Below, piece after piece: positions 27,201 through 36,584 of a stretch of DNA of 64,000 nucleotides (positions within the stretch are counted from its first letter, which is position 1; each line of letters starts with the position of its first letter). The DNA comes from Ralstonia sp. UBA689. GTDB taxonomy: Bacteria; Pseudomonadota; Gammaproteobacteria; Burkholderiales; Burkholderiaceae. Where the stretch lies: NCBI RefSeq assembly GCF_002298975.1, contig NZ_DBMV01000024.1, positions 1 to 64,000 of the forward strand. The letters run 5' to 3'. A program made the position numbers and the translations under genes. The notes under the pieces were generated by a model. That model made no database searches and was not told the origin of the DNA. It worked only from the letters and a program-made list of their open reading frames with translations.

Positions 27201-29906
27201 ATGGATATTTCCCGTCAGGCCCTGTTTGGCCGACTTAACCCGACCCTTTTCAAAGCAATCGAAAGCGCCACCGCTTTCTGCAAGCTGCGAGGTAATCCAT
27301 ATGTGGAACTGGTGCACTGGTTGCATCAGTTGCTCCAAGCTCCAGACGGCGATCTGCAGCGTGTGTTGCGGCACGTCGGCGCGGATTTCCAGGCGCTGGA
27401 GGCCGATCTCACGCGTGCGCTGTCGGCGTTGCCAGCGGGCGCCAGCTCGATCAGCGACTTCTCCTTCCAGATCGAATCGGCGGTCGAACGTGGCTGGGTC
27501 TATGCCACGCTCGCGTTTGCAGATAACCGTGTACGTGGCGCCTACCTGCTGACCGCGCTGCTCAAGACGCATGGGCTTCGCCACACGCTGCTTGGTATCT
27601 CCGCTCAGTTTGCAAAGATTCGTACGGATGATCTGATCGAGAGCATTCCGGCGCTGGTCGCTCAGTCCCCCGAAAGCGCGGAAGCTACGTACGACGGTAG
27701 CGGGCTTGCGCCTGCGGTTCCGGGCGAGGCAAGCCTAGCGATGCCGCCGGTCGGTTCCAGCAAGAGCGTGTTGGGGCAGTACTGCCGTGACTTGACCGAG
27801 GAGGCGCGGGCAGGCCGCCTAGACCCGGTCATCGGACGCGAGCATGAAATCCGCACGATGGCGGACATCCTGCTGCGCCGCCGTCAGAACAATCCTCTGA
27901 TCACCGGCGAGGCTGGTGTCGGCAAGACCGCGTTGGTCGAAGGCTTGGCACAGGCTATCGCCTCCGGTGAGGTGCCGCCCAGTCTGAGCCAGATTCGCCT
28001 GCTGAGCCTGGATGTTGGAGCGTTGCTGGCGGGTGCCAGCATGAAAGGCGAGCTCGAAGCGCGCCTCAAGAGTGTGTTGGAAGAAGCCACCAAATCTCCC
28101 AAGCCGGTGATCCTATTCGTGGACGAGGTGCATACCCTTGTTGGCGCGGGTGGGCAGGCAGGGACGGGCGATGTCGCCAATCTGCTCAAGCCAGCGCTGG
28201 CTCGTGGCGCGCTGCGCATGATCGGCGCCACCACTTGGAGCGAATACAAGCGCCATATCGAAAAAGACCCGGCGCTCACACGGCGCTTCCAGGTCTTGCA
28301 GGTCATGGAGCCTCTGGAAGCCAACGCAGTCGCCATGGTGCGTGGTCTCGTCGGGACTTTCGAAGCCCATCACAAGGTGCTGATCCGGGACGAGGCTGTG
28401 CGCGCTGCGGTCAAGCTCTCGCATCGTTACTTTCCCTCGCGGCAACTGCCAGACAAGGCCATCAGCCTGCTCGATACGGCTTGCGCGCGCGTCGCACTGT
28501 CGCTGCATGCGGCACCTGCCGCCGTCGAGCTTCTGCGGCAACGCTTGGCGGCTGCCGAGGCCGAGGCGGCGCTGCTGGCGAAGGAGGCGACTTTCGGAAA
28601 GGAGAATCGCTCGCGCATTGCGAACTTAGGCAGTGTGATTCGGGAGATCGAGGCCGAACTCGCTCAAGCCGAGGCGCGCTGGCAGCAGGAGCGGGCACTC
28701 GCCGCGGGCATTCTTGATCATCGGCAGGCTATGGCAGAACGCTCGGCTGGGGGCGAGTCTGACCAGATCAGGGCAGCATTGGCCGATCTGGAAGCGGCGT
28801 TGTACGCGGCTCAAGGGGGGGCGCCACTGGTCTATATCGAAGTGGACGAGGCTGTCGTCGCCGCCATTGTTGCGGATTGGACGGGCATCCCTGTGACCCG
28901 CATGATTGCCGACGAGGTGGCGACGGTGATGGCGCTTCCGCAAGCGCTAGGCGCCCGCGTGATTGGCCAGGATCACGCTCTCGCGCAATTGGGCGAACGC
29001 ATCCAGACAGCCCGTGCGCACCTAACCGACCCTAACAAGCCGGTAGGTGTGTTTCTGCTGGTGGGCCCCTCCGGCGTTGGCAAGACCGAAACGGCGTTGG
29101 CATTGGCCGACGCGCTTTACGGCGGCGAGCAGAACCTCATCACCGTGAACCTTTCCGAATTCCAGGAGGCGCATACCGTCTCCACCCTCAAAGGCGCGCC
29201 ACCCGGCTACGTTGGATACGGCGAAGGCGGCGTGCTGACGGAAGCCGTACGCCGTCGCCCCTACAGCGTCGTGTTGCTCGACGAGGTGGAAAAAGCCCAC
29301 CCGGACGTGCACGAAGTCTTCTACCAAGTCTTCGACAAGGGCTACATGGAAGATGGGGAAGGTCGCCACATCGACTTCAAGAACACCATCCTGCTGCTGA
29401 CCAGCAACGCCGGCTCCGATTTGCTGTCAGGCCTGTGCGAAGACCCGGAGCTACTGCCCGAACCGGCGGCATTGCGCGACGCGTTGATGCCTGAGCTGCG
29501 AAAGGTTTTCCCGGCTGCGTTCCTGGGCCGGCTTGTGGTGGTGCCGTACTTCCCGCTCGCATCGGACAACCTGGGGCGCATCGTGCGCCTGCATCTGGAC
29601 CGTGTGGTTGCACGCATGCGCGAACAGCACGACATCACACTCACTTACAGCGAGGCCGTGGTGTCTCACATCGTCAAGCGGTGCCCTGTTGGAGAAACCG
29701 GCGCCCGTCAACTCATCAGCTTTATCGAGCAGGTCATCCAGCCTCAACTCGCAAAGCTCTGGCTGGCGGCACTGGCCGAAAAGCGCCAACTGCTTGCGAT
29801 CGACCTCACGGCAGATGGCGAAGGTGCATCCGCGCTGGCCTACCACGCTGAATACCTTCCCGGCCGCACCGTTGGGCCGGCGATTCTCGAAGCCGAATCG
29901 GCCTGA
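27201..29906 (+). CDS. clpV: T6SS AAA+ ATPase ClpV (TssH)
   Basis: The 901-residue protein begins MDISRQALFGRLNPTLFKAI, with the ClpV N-domain that recognises the contracted sheath. The first AAA+ module has Walker A GEAGVGKT (near residue 236) and Walker B ILFVDEVH. A coiled-coil middle region is rich in Ala/Glu/Arg (near 470-560). The second module has Walker A GPSGVGKTE (near 625) and VVLLDEVEKAHP. ClpV pulls apart contracted TssB-TssC sheaths so they can be reused. It is the first gene of the rightward arm, 41 bases before tssB. All ATPase motifs are intact. Confidence 0.95.
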   Translation: MDISRQALFGRLNPTLFKAIESATAFCKLRGNPYVELVHWLHQLLQAPDGDLQRVLRHVGADFQALEADLTRALSALPAGASSISDFSFQIESAVERGWVYATLAFADNRVRGAYLLTALLKTHGLRHTLLGISAQFAKIRTDDLIESIPALVAQSPESAEATYDGSGLAPAVPGEASLAMPPVGSSKSVLGQYCRDLTEEARAGRLDPVIGREHEIRTMADILLRRRQNNPLITGEAGVGKTALVEGLAQAIASGEVPPSLSQIRLLSLDVGALLAGASMKGELEARLKSVLEEATKSPKPVILFVDEVHTLVGAGGQAGTGDVANLLKPALARGALRMIGATTWSEYKRHIEKDPALTRRFQVLQVMEPLEANAVAMVRGLVGTFEAHHKVLIRDEAVRAAVKLSHRYFPSRQLPDKAISLLDTACARVALSLHAAPAAVELLRQRLAAAEAEAALLAKEATFGKENRSRIANLGSVIREIEAELAQAEARWQQERALAAGILDHRQAMAERSAGGESDQIRAALADLEAALYAAQGGAPLVYIEVDEAVVAAIVADWTGIPVTRMIADEVATVMALPQALGARVIGQDHALAQLGERIQTARAHLTDPNKPVGVFLLVGPSGVGKTETALALADALYGGEQNLITVNLSEFQEAHTVSTLKGAPPGYVGYGEGGVLTEAVRRRPYSVVLLDEVEKAHPDVHEVFYQVFDKGYMEDGEGRHIDFKNTILLLTSNAGSDLLSGLCEDPELLPEPAALRDALMPELRKVFPAAFLGRLVVVPYFPLASDNLGRIVRLHLDRVVARMREQHDITLTYSEAVVSHIVKRCPVGETGARQLISFIEQVIQPQLAKLWLAALAEKRQLLAIDLTADGEGASALAYHAEYLPGRTVGPAILEAESA

Positions 29907-29947
29907 CGCCGAGCGGCTCTTTCACGCAAAACCCACTGGGGAGATCC

Positions 29948-30490
29948 ATGTCCATTGTGAACAGTTCGCAAAAATTTATCGCTCGCAATCGCGCACCGCG
30001 TGTGCAGATCGAGTACGACGTCGAGGTCTATGGCTCGGAGAAGCGCGTCGAGTTGCCCTTCGTGATGGGCGTGCTGGCCGATCTGTCGGGCAAGCCGGCC
30101 GAGCCTCTGCCGGCGGTGGCCGACCGCAAGTTCCTCGAAATTGATCTAGACAACTTCGATGAACGCATGAAGGCCATGAAGCCTCGTGTGGCGTTTGCCG
30201 TGTCCAACACCCTGACCGGCGAAGGCCAACTGATGGTCGACATGACGTTCGAGAGCATCGAAGACTTTTCGCCCGCTGCCGTTGCCGGCAAGGTTGACGC
30301 GCTCAAGCAACTGCTCGAAGCCCGCACGCAACTGGCCAACCTGCAAACCTATATGGACGGTAAATCGGGTGCCGAATCGTTGATCAACCAACTGCTGCAA
30401 GACCCGGCACTTCTGCAGGCGCTGGCCAAGGCGCCGAAGCCAGAAGGCGCTCCGGCCGTTCCGGCTGATGCCGAGTCGGCTGACTCCTGA
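29948..30490 (+). CDS. tssB: T6SS sheath protein TssB (small subunit)
   Basis: GGGAGATCC precedes the ATG at 29948. The 180-residue protein opens with MSIVNSSQKFIARNRAPRVQ and contains VELPFVMGVLADLSG and RKFLEIDLDNFDERMKAMKP, the VipA/ImpB signature. TssB pairs with TssC to form the contractile sheath. The N-terminal helix is also the TagJ-binding site in H1-type systems, and tagJ is present. The Ala/Pro-rich last 20 residues are variable. It is followed after 49 bases by tssC. Confidence 0.95.
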   Translation: MSIVNSSQKFIARNRAPRVQIEYDVEVYGSEKRVELPFVMGVLADLSGKPAEPLPAVADRKFLEIDLDNFDERMKAMKPRVAFAVSNTLTGEGQLMVDMTFESIEDFSPAAVAGKVDALKQLLEARTQLANLQTYMDGKSGAESLINQLLQDPALLQALAKAPKPEGAPAVPADAESADS

Positions 30491-30539
30491 ATCGCGCGGC
30501 TTCCTGCCTTCCTGAATTCCACTATCGAGCGAGCAATCC

Positions 30540-32033
30540 ATGGCTTCCGCACAACAACAGAAACACCAGACCGCTGCAACGGCTGACCACTCTGACTTTG
30601 CCGCGCTGATCAACCGCGAGTTCTCCCCCAAAACCGACCAGGCTCGCGAAGCCGTTGACCTGGCCGTTCGCACGCTAGCGGAGCAGGCGCTCGTCAGCGC
30701 GTTCACGATGAGTGACGATGCCTACAAGAGTATCGAGGCCATCATCGGCGCCATCGACAAGAAGCTCTCCGAGCAGATCAACCTGATCCTGCACCACGAG
30801 GATTTCCAGAAACTGGAATCCGCATGGCGTGGCCTGCATCACCTGGTCTCGAACACTGAGACGGACGAAAAGTTGCGCATTCGCGTGATGGATGTGTCCA
30901 AGGAGGACTTGCGCCGAACACTCCGCCGCTACAAGGGTATCGGCTGGGATCAAAGCCCGTTTTTCAAGCGCATCTATGAAGAGGAGTACGGCCAATTGGG
31001 CGGCGAACCCTATGGCTGCCTGGTGGCGGACTACTACTTCGATCACACCCCGCCCGATGTCGAGTTGCTGAGTTCGCTGGCGAAGATTTCCGCCGCCGCG
31101 CACGCACCATTCATTGCTGGGGCATCGCCGTCTGTGATGCAGATGGATTCGTGGCAAGAACTGGCTAACCCGCGCGATCTTTCCAAGATTTTCCAGAACC
31201 TGGAGTACGCACCGTGGAACGCGTTGCGCAACTCCGAAGATGCACGCTACGTGGGCCTGGCTATGCCGCGCTTCCTGTCTCGCTTGCCATACGGCATCAA
31301 GACCAACCCAGTCGATGCCTTCGACTTTGAAGAGGACACAGACGGCGCGGACCACCGCAAGTACGTGTGGAGCAACGCGGCCTACGCGATGGCCGTCAAC
31401 ATCAATCGCTCGTTCAAGCTGTATGGCTGGTGCACGTTGATCCGCGGCGTGGAGAGCGGCGGCGTGGTCGAGGACCTGCCGTGCCACACTTTCCCGACCG
31501 ACGACGGCGGTATCGACATGAAGTGCCCGACCGAGATCGCCATCTCGGACCGCCGTGAGGCCGAGCTGTCGAAGAACGGCTTCATATCGTTGGTGCATCG
31601 CAAGAACACCAATTACGCCGCGTTCATCGGCGCGCAATCGCTGCAAAAGCCTGCCGAGTACTACGACGCGGATGCCACGGCGAACGCCAACCTGTCGGCA
31701 CGCCTGCCATACCTGTTCGCCTGCTCGCGCTTCGCGCACTACCTGAAATGCATCGTGCGCGACAAGATCGGCGCGTTCAAGGAGCGCGAAGACATGCAGC
31801 GCTGGCTGAACGAATGGATCATGAACTACGTGGATGCCGATCCGGCCAACTCCTCGCAAGAGACCAAGGCACGCCGTCCGCTGGCGGCTGCCGAAGTCGT
31901 CGTCGAGGAAGTGGAAGGTAACCCCGGCTACTACAGCGCCAAGTTCTTTCTGCGCCCGCACTTCCAGCTTGAGGGCCTGACGGTGTCGCTTCGCCTGGTG
32001 GCACGTCTTCCGTCCATCAAGGAAGCCGCTTAA
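30540..32033 (+). CDS. tssC: T6SS sheath protein TssC (large subunit)
   Basis: The 497-residue protein contains KLESAWRGLHHLV, LLSSLAKISAAAHAPFIAGA, FLSRLPYG and, near the end, NPGYYSAKFFLRPHFQLEGL, all conserved in VipB/ImpC. TssC forms the outer and middle sheath layers with TssB around the Hcp tube. The sheath handshake strands lie at its N-terminus and C-terminus. It appears complete and lies between tssB and hcp in the conserved order. Confidence 0.96.
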   Translation: MASAQQQKHQTAATADHSDFAALINREFSPKTDQAREAVDLAVRTLAEQALVSAFTMSDDAYKSIEAIIGAIDKKLSEQINLILHHEDFQKLESAWRGLHHLVSNTETDEKLRIRVMDVSKEDLRRTLRRYKGIGWDQSPFFKRIYEEEYGQLGGEPYGCLVADYYFDHTPPDVELLSSLAKISAAAHAPFIAGASPSVMQMDSWQELANPRDLSKIFQNLEYAPWNALRNSEDARYVGLAMPRFLSRLPYGIKTNPVDAFDFEEDTDGADHRKYVWSNAAYAMAVNINRSFKLYGWCTLIRGVESGGVVEDLPCHTFPTDDGGIDMKCPTEIAISDRREAELSKNGFISLVHRKNTNYAAFIGAQSLQKPAEYYDADATANANLSARLPYLFACSRFAHYLKCIVRDKIGAFKEREDMQRWLNEWIMNYVDADPANSSQETKARRPLAAAEVVVEEVEGNPGYYSAKFFLRPHFQLEGLTVSLRLVARLPSIKEAA

Positions 32034-32090
32034 GGCAAAACCAACCCAATCTAGACCAAAGCAGTACCTGTCTAAAGAAGGAGCTTTGCA

Positions 32091-32576
32091 ATGGCACAGG
32101 ACATCTTCCTGAAGATCAACGGCATCGATGGCGAATCGCAAGACTCGTCGCACAAGAACGAAGTGGAAGTCCTGGCGTGGGACTGGAGCATCGAGCAGCA
32201 ATCGACCATGCACGCTGGCAGCGGCGGTGGCGCTGGCAAGGCGACCGTGACCGATCTGAGCTTCGAGCATTACATCGATCGCGCCTCGCCCAACCTCATG
32301 AAGTATTGCCTGACCGGCAAGCACATCGACCAGGCCGTGCTGGTGGTGCGCAAGGCCGGTGGCAACCCGCTCGAATACCTGAAGCTGACCATGAGCGACG
32401 TGATTGTGACCAAGGTGTCTCCGCGCGGGTCCGTCAGTGACGAAGTGCGCATGCGCGAAAAGGTGGCGCTGTCGTTCGCCAAGATCAAGCAGGAGTACGT
32501 GGTGCAGAACGCTCATGGCGGCAGCGGCGGCGCTGTGACTGCCGGCTACGACATCAAGGGCAATAAGGAAGCTTGA
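32091..32576 (+). CDS. hcp: T6SS tube protein Hcp (TssD)
   Basis: AAGGAG stands a good distance before the ATG at 32091. The 161-residue protein has the Hcp1 beta-barrel pattern: MAQDIFLKINGIDGESQD, EVEVLAWDWSIEQQ, FEHYIDRASPNLMKYCLTGK and YLKLTMSDVIVTKV. Hexamers stack into the inner tube and can carry small effectors. There is no C-terminal toxin extension. A strong hairpin follows the stop and may protect the hcp message or reduce reading into downstream genes. Confidence 0.96.
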   Translation: MAQDIFLKINGIDGESQDSSHKNEVEVLAWDWSIEQQSTMHAGSGGGAGKATVTDLSFEHYIDRASPNLMKYCLTGKHIDQAVLVVRKAGGNPLEYLKLTMSDVIVTKVSPRGSVSDEVRMREKVALSFAKIKQEYVVQNAHGGSGGAVTAGYDIKGNKEA

Positions 32577-32583
32577 TGAGCAG

Positions 32584-32617
32584 TACCCATCCGGCAGCAT
32601 CAACAGCCGGATGGGTA
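32584..32617 (+). terminator. Strong hairpin between hcp and the next gene
   Basis: Perfect 12-base arms TACCCATCCGGC and GCCGGATGGGTA enclose a 10-base loop, starting 8 bases after the hcp stop. No T-tract follows (GCGCTTTC). It is therefore more likely a 3'-end stabiliser or partial attenuator than a full terminator. Confidence 0.6.
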
Positions 32618-32651
32618 GCGCTTTCACCAATGCATGAGGAGATTCATAGAG

Positions 32652-33296
32652 ATGAAACGCAGGGTATTTCTGGCGGCAACCGTGTTGCCGCTGTTGGCGC
32701 TGAATGCGTGCGCACCTGTCACCAAGTCCTTGTATTCCGAGATATCGCAGAAGGAATACAAGAGCTACACCGAAAACGTGAGCCAGATTCTCGTGGCGAG
32801 CAATGGTTCGAAGATTGTCGTATTGGGATCGGAGTACCACTACATCATCGATACCCCGCCTCGTTTGGTCGAGGTCCTGGACTCGCCCCTGCATCCGAAA
32901 GTGCAGGCCAAGATGGGGCAGTTCAATGTCACGCCTGAGTCGGATATGACCGGCAATTTCACGTTGCTTCTGCCCGCGAGCGCCAACGATGAAGATCAAC
33001 GACTAGCGCAGTCGTTTGGTTTCGCGAAAGAGTCTAGTGGACGTATGACGCAGTCGTTCAAGTTGAGCGGAAAGAGATATAGCGCCAAGGGCTTCGTGAT
33101 GCCTTCAGCCCTCGCCAAGAAGTTCAACCAGTCATACAGCGTGAACATCCGCGAGGAGTTGCCTACCGGAGGCAAGGCTGCGCTGGTGCTGCTCACCCCT
33201 CTGACAGTTGCCGCCGACGGGGTCCTGACCCTCCTTGCGATTCCGCTCGTGCCGCTAGGTATTGCGGGCGCTGCGACTGCGGCGGCTATCAGGTAA
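32652..33296 (+). CDS. Predicted lipoprotein between hcp and vgrG, function unknown
   Basis: The ATG at 32652 (MKRRVFLAATVLPLLALNAC) follows GAGGAG and gives a classic lipoprotein signal with lipobox LNAC. The mature part has about 190 residues (SLYSEISQKEYKSYTENVSQ and SKIVVLGSEYHYIIDTPPRL). It ends with a hydrophobic stretch (VLLTPLTVAADGVLTLLAIP, then LVPLGIAGAATAAAIR) that could be a second membrane anchor. I do not recognise a domain with a known function. Its place directly before vgrG, after the hcp hairpin, suggests a T6SS accessory role or immunity to a T6SS toxin. No matching toxin lies next to it. Confidence 0.75.
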   Translation: MKRRVFLAATVLPLLALNACAPVTKSLYSEISQKEYKSYTENVSQILVASNGSKIVVLGSEYHYIIDTPPRLVEVLDSPLHPKVQAKMGQFNVTPESDMTGNFTLLLPASANDEDQRLAQSFGFAKESSGRMTQSFKLSGKRYSAKGFVMPSALAKKFNQSYSVNIREELPTGGKAALVLLTPLTVAADGVLTLLAIPLVPLGIAGAATAAAIR

Positions 33297-33434
33297 CGAG
33301 ATGTTGGAGGGGCAGTGCTTCGTGTTGGTGATGGAGTAGAGCCCCTCTGAGCCACATATCAAGTGATCTGAGCCGCAGGAGCAAATGGCCCACGCTAACG
33401 CGGTGGCGGCACGTCATTCACAAGGAGCAGAGAG

Positions 33435-36400
33435 ATGGGCGCGGTAGAGCGAGTTTCCAATCTGGGTGGTAGTTCCCGCACGGTCAAAGCCACTAGCGAG
33501 GCGATCCCCGCGTTGCTGGGGCAGCCGCAGTTGGAATTCGTGCGCGTCTCCGGCCGCGAAGCCCTGAGCGAACTGTTCACCTACACAGTGGACCTGCGGG
33601 CAGTCTCTCCAGCGGCCGAGCAAGCCATGCTCGAAGCCGATCTGGATGCTGCTATCGGCCAGGAGATGACGCTCACCATTGAGCTCGACGGCATGGGCAC
33701 CGACCTGCTCGGCGGTATTGGCGCTGGCGAGCGCCAGATCACGGGCATCATCTCCAGCGTTGAGCAGATCGGCGGCATCTCAGACAACCGCCTGTACCGT
33801 TACACCCTGCGCCCATGGCTATGGCTCGCCACCCGAACCGCTGACCACCGTCCCTTCCAGAACAGGACCGTCATCGAGATCCTCGATGAAGTGCTCTCGG
33901 ACTACATCTTCAGCGTCGACATGCGCCTGGATGTCAGCGCTTATCCCAAGCTCGAATGGGAAGTGCAGCATGGTGAGACCGATGCTCATTTCATCCAGCG
34001 CCTGACCGAAGAATGGGGCATCACCTACTTCTTCGAGCATGACGGCGGGCACCACCGGCTCGTGCTGGTGAGCGAATCCGGTGCCTGGCGCAAGTTTCCC
34101 AGCGAGGCGTATCACACCCTGCCGATTTACCCGCACGGCTTCAAGGTCGACCAGGAACACCTCACGCGTTTCGAACTCATCAAACGCCTGCGCACCGGTC
34201 GCGTGACGCTCAAAGACTACGATCCACGCCAGCCAAAAGCCGATCTCACCGTCGACGACAGCTTGCCGCGTAACACGCGCCACGCCGAGTTCGACTACTT
34301 TGAATACAACCCGGGCACCTACGTTAGCCGCGACGTTGGAAACCAACGCGCGCGAATTCGCATGGAAGAGTGGCGCGCCAAAGGCTGCCGCGTGCGTGGT
34401 GCCGGCGCGCTGCGCGGTATCGCCGCTGGCAGCACCTACCAGATTGCCAACCACGACAACGATGCGCTGAACCGCGAGTTTCTCGTCATCAGTGCCGAGC
34501 TTCAGCTCGAAGACGTTGACGTGCAGACCGGCAGTACCCAACGCTACGCCTGCCGCGCCACCTTCGAAGCCCAGCCCATCGACGAAGTCTTTCGCCCTGC
34601 ACGCACCGCTCATAAGCCGCGCGTGCGCGGCATCCAACGCGCCGTTGTGACCGGACCCAAGAATCAAGAGGTCTGGTGCAATGATTTCGGCTGCGTCAAG
34701 GTCCAGTTCGAGTGGGACCGCTACGGCCGGTACGACGAGAATTCATCGCCCTGGGTGCGCGTTGCCAGCAACTGGTCGGGCAACCAGTTTGGGGGCATGC
34801 ACATCCCGCGCATCGGGCAGGAAGTGCTGGTCGACTACCTCAATGGCGATCCAAACTGCCCCATCATCATCGGGCGGGTGCCCAACCAGCTCAACCTGCC
34901 ACCCTGGGCGCTGCCCAGCCAGCACGCCCTATCTGGCGTCGCCAGCAAGGAGCTCTTCGGCCGACGGCGCAACCATCTGCTGATGGACGACACGCAGGGG
35001 CAGATTCAGGCTCAGTTGTCGTCCGACCACCAGACGAGCCAGCTCAACCTTGGCTACCTTACGGGCGTGCCCGGCAACCCCGGCCGCAAGGACGCCCGAG
35101 GAGAAGGCTTCGACCTGCGCACTGACGGGCAGGGCACCTTGCGCGGTGCCAAAGGCCTGTTCTTTACCACCGAGGGACAAATTGCGGCAGTTGGCGGCCA
35201 CCTCGACCGCCAAGAGTTCACCGGCTGCATGAAAACCGCGCTGGAAGCCGCCAAGTCGCTCGGCGACTACAGCAGCCAGCATGAAGCGCTCAAGGCCGAT
35301 ACCGACCCGCAAGCCGATCTAGCCAAGGCTATTCGGGAGTGGGATGCCGGTGCCAACAACCACAAGGATGCTTCCGGGCAGGGCGGGCAGCCCATCATCG
35401 GCGCGTACGCACCGGCTGGCATGGCCTTCGCCACCCTCAAAAGCCAGACTAGCTATGCCGGGCAGCACATCGACACTATCTCGAAACTGAACCAGCAAGT
35501 CACAGCGGGGCAGCAATACCTCGTCAACGCCGGCACCGGCATCAGCCTGTTCGCCCACAGCGGCGCGTGGAAGGGCATCGCCCACCAGGGGCAACTCGTC
35601 TTGCAAGCCCAGCAGAAGAGCATCACAGCTAATGCCAAGCAAGACGTGGTCATCACCGCTACGGACGGCACCATCCTGCAAAACGCCAAGACGGGCATCA
35701 CGCTGATGAGTGGCAATGCGGGTATCCGTATTGCCGATGGGGCGGTCGAGATCTTTGGGCCGACGCGGGTGCATCTGCATACCGACAACTTTGATGTGCC
35801 AGGGGCGCAGGGGATTGATGGGGCGTTGCCGCAGTTTGATTCGGGGGATGTAGGGCGCAGGTTCCGGTTGATTCGTCCGGCGGACAAGCAACCCGTTGCC
35901 AGCAGACCCTATGAAATCGTCAAGTCAGACGGCAGCGTGCTCAAGGGCGTCACCAATGCGCTGGGCGAAATCGACCTGTACGAATCACAGGTGACGGACG
36001 CTCTGTCTGTCACATTCGGTCAGTCACAGCCGTCCAGCCAGGGACCGGTGATGACCCGGACGGCTTTGATGACCGGGAGCGGCGGGGATCAGAGTGGCGG
36101 CGAGTACCAGTATCAGTTTGCACAGCCCACCTATCAAATCAACCAAGCAGCCTACTTGTTTGTAGAGGGTGTTGGCGTGAATGGCGCGTTCAATATCAAG
36201 GGAAATCTCGTAGTGAAGGGGGACGCTTCGGGAGAGTCGATCTGGCTGAACGCTATGGGCTACACCAGCGCCGGAAGGATTGGCAAGGCGCAATTCTTTG
36301 CCTTGGCGTCGCTTCGCATCAATGGCAACGAGGGGCCGGGTACGCCGTTGAGCATGAGTAACGAATCGGGCTTTTGGCCTAAAGACACCTTTGTCCCCAT

Positions 36401-36584
36401 TGGCACGGCCGTTCTGAAGTTGCCACGGGCCGATCCCTCCGTGGAAATCGAACTGCTTATCAGCGGGGGGTACCTCTATAAAGGCGACGAAGGTCATGCC
36501 GTACCTGCCCCATCTCGTGGGTCAATCGTCATACCGATTCAAGTTGTTCGTGGCACTGGCAAAAGCGGAGTCATCAATGTCTAG
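33435..36584 (+). CDS. vgrG: T6SS spike protein VgrG with C-terminal extension
   Basis: The 1049-residue protein has the gp27/gp44-like base (residues about 30-400, with LFTYTVDLRAVS and WGITYFFEHDGGHHRLVL). The gp5-like OB fold follows (VWCNDFGCVKVQFEWDRYG, WAGNQFGGMHIPRIG-type, VLVDYLNGDPNCPIIIGR). A DUF2345 region covers about 505-780 and ends in IRIADGAVEIFGP. Beyond it lies a transthyretin-like segment (FRLIRPADKQPVASRPYEIV, then KSDGSVLKGVTNALGEIDLY). The last ~170 residues (PTYQINQAAYLFVEGVGVNG to GTGKSGVINV) I do not recognise. VgrG trimers tip the Hcp tube and carry effectors. The tail may dock the adjacent Tle3-like lipase. The stop overlaps the following lipoprotein gene. Confidence 0.94.
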   Translation: MGAVERVSNLGGSSRTVKATSEAIPALLGQPQLEFVRVSGREALSELFTYTVDLRAVSPAAEQAMLEADLDAAIGQEMTLTIELDGMGTDLLGGIGAGERQITGIISSVEQIGGISDNRLYRYTLRPWLWLATRTADHRPFQNRTVIEILDEVLSDYIFSVDMRLDVSAYPKLEWEVQHGETDAHFIQRLTEEWGITYFFEHDGGHHRLVLVSESGAWRKFPSEAYHTLPIYPHGFKVDQEHLTRFELIKRLRTGRVTLKDYDPRQPKADLTVDDSLPRNTRHAEFDYFEYNPGTYVSRDVGNQRARIRMEEWRAKGCRVRGAGALRGIAAGSTYQIANHDNDALNREFLVISAELQLEDVDVQTGSTQRYACRATFEAQPIDEVFRPARTAHKPRVRGIQRAVVTGPKNQEVWCNDFGCVKVQFEWDRYGRYDENSSPWVRVASNWSGNQFGGMHIPRIGQEVLVDYLNGDPNCPIIIGRVPNQLNLPPWALPSQHALSGVASKELFGRRRNHLLMDDTQGQIQAQLSSDHQTSQLNLGYLTGVPGNPGRKDARGEGFDLRTDGQGTLRGAKGLFFTTEGQIAAVGGHLDRQEFTGCMKTALEAAKSLGDYSSQHEALKADTDPQADLAKAIREWDAGANNHKDASGQGGQPIIGAYAPAGMAFATLKSQTSYAGQHIDTISKLNQQVTAGQQYLVNAGTGISLFAHSGAWKGIAHQGQLVLQAQQKSITANAKQDVVITATDGTILQNAKTGITLMSGNAGIRIADGAVEIFGPTRVHLHTDNFDVPGAQGIDGALPQFDSGDVGRRFRLIRPADKQPVASRPYEIVKSDGSVLKGVTNALGEIDLYESQVTDALSVTFGQSQPSSQGPVMTRTALMTGSGGDQSGGEYQYQFAQPTYQINQAAYLFVEGVGVNGAFNIKGNLVVKGDASGESIWLNAMGYTSAGRIGKAQFFALASLRINGNEGPGTPLSMSNESGFWPKDTFVPIGTAVLKLPRADPSVEIELLISGGYLYKGDEGHAVPAPSRGSIVIPIQVVRGTGKSGVINV

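Noticed and set aside
30675..32999. A 774-codon minus-strand frame opposite tssC, hcp and the lipoprotein gene.
   Set aside because: It is a codon-bias shadow; the plus-strand genes are clear T6SS components with good ribosome sites.
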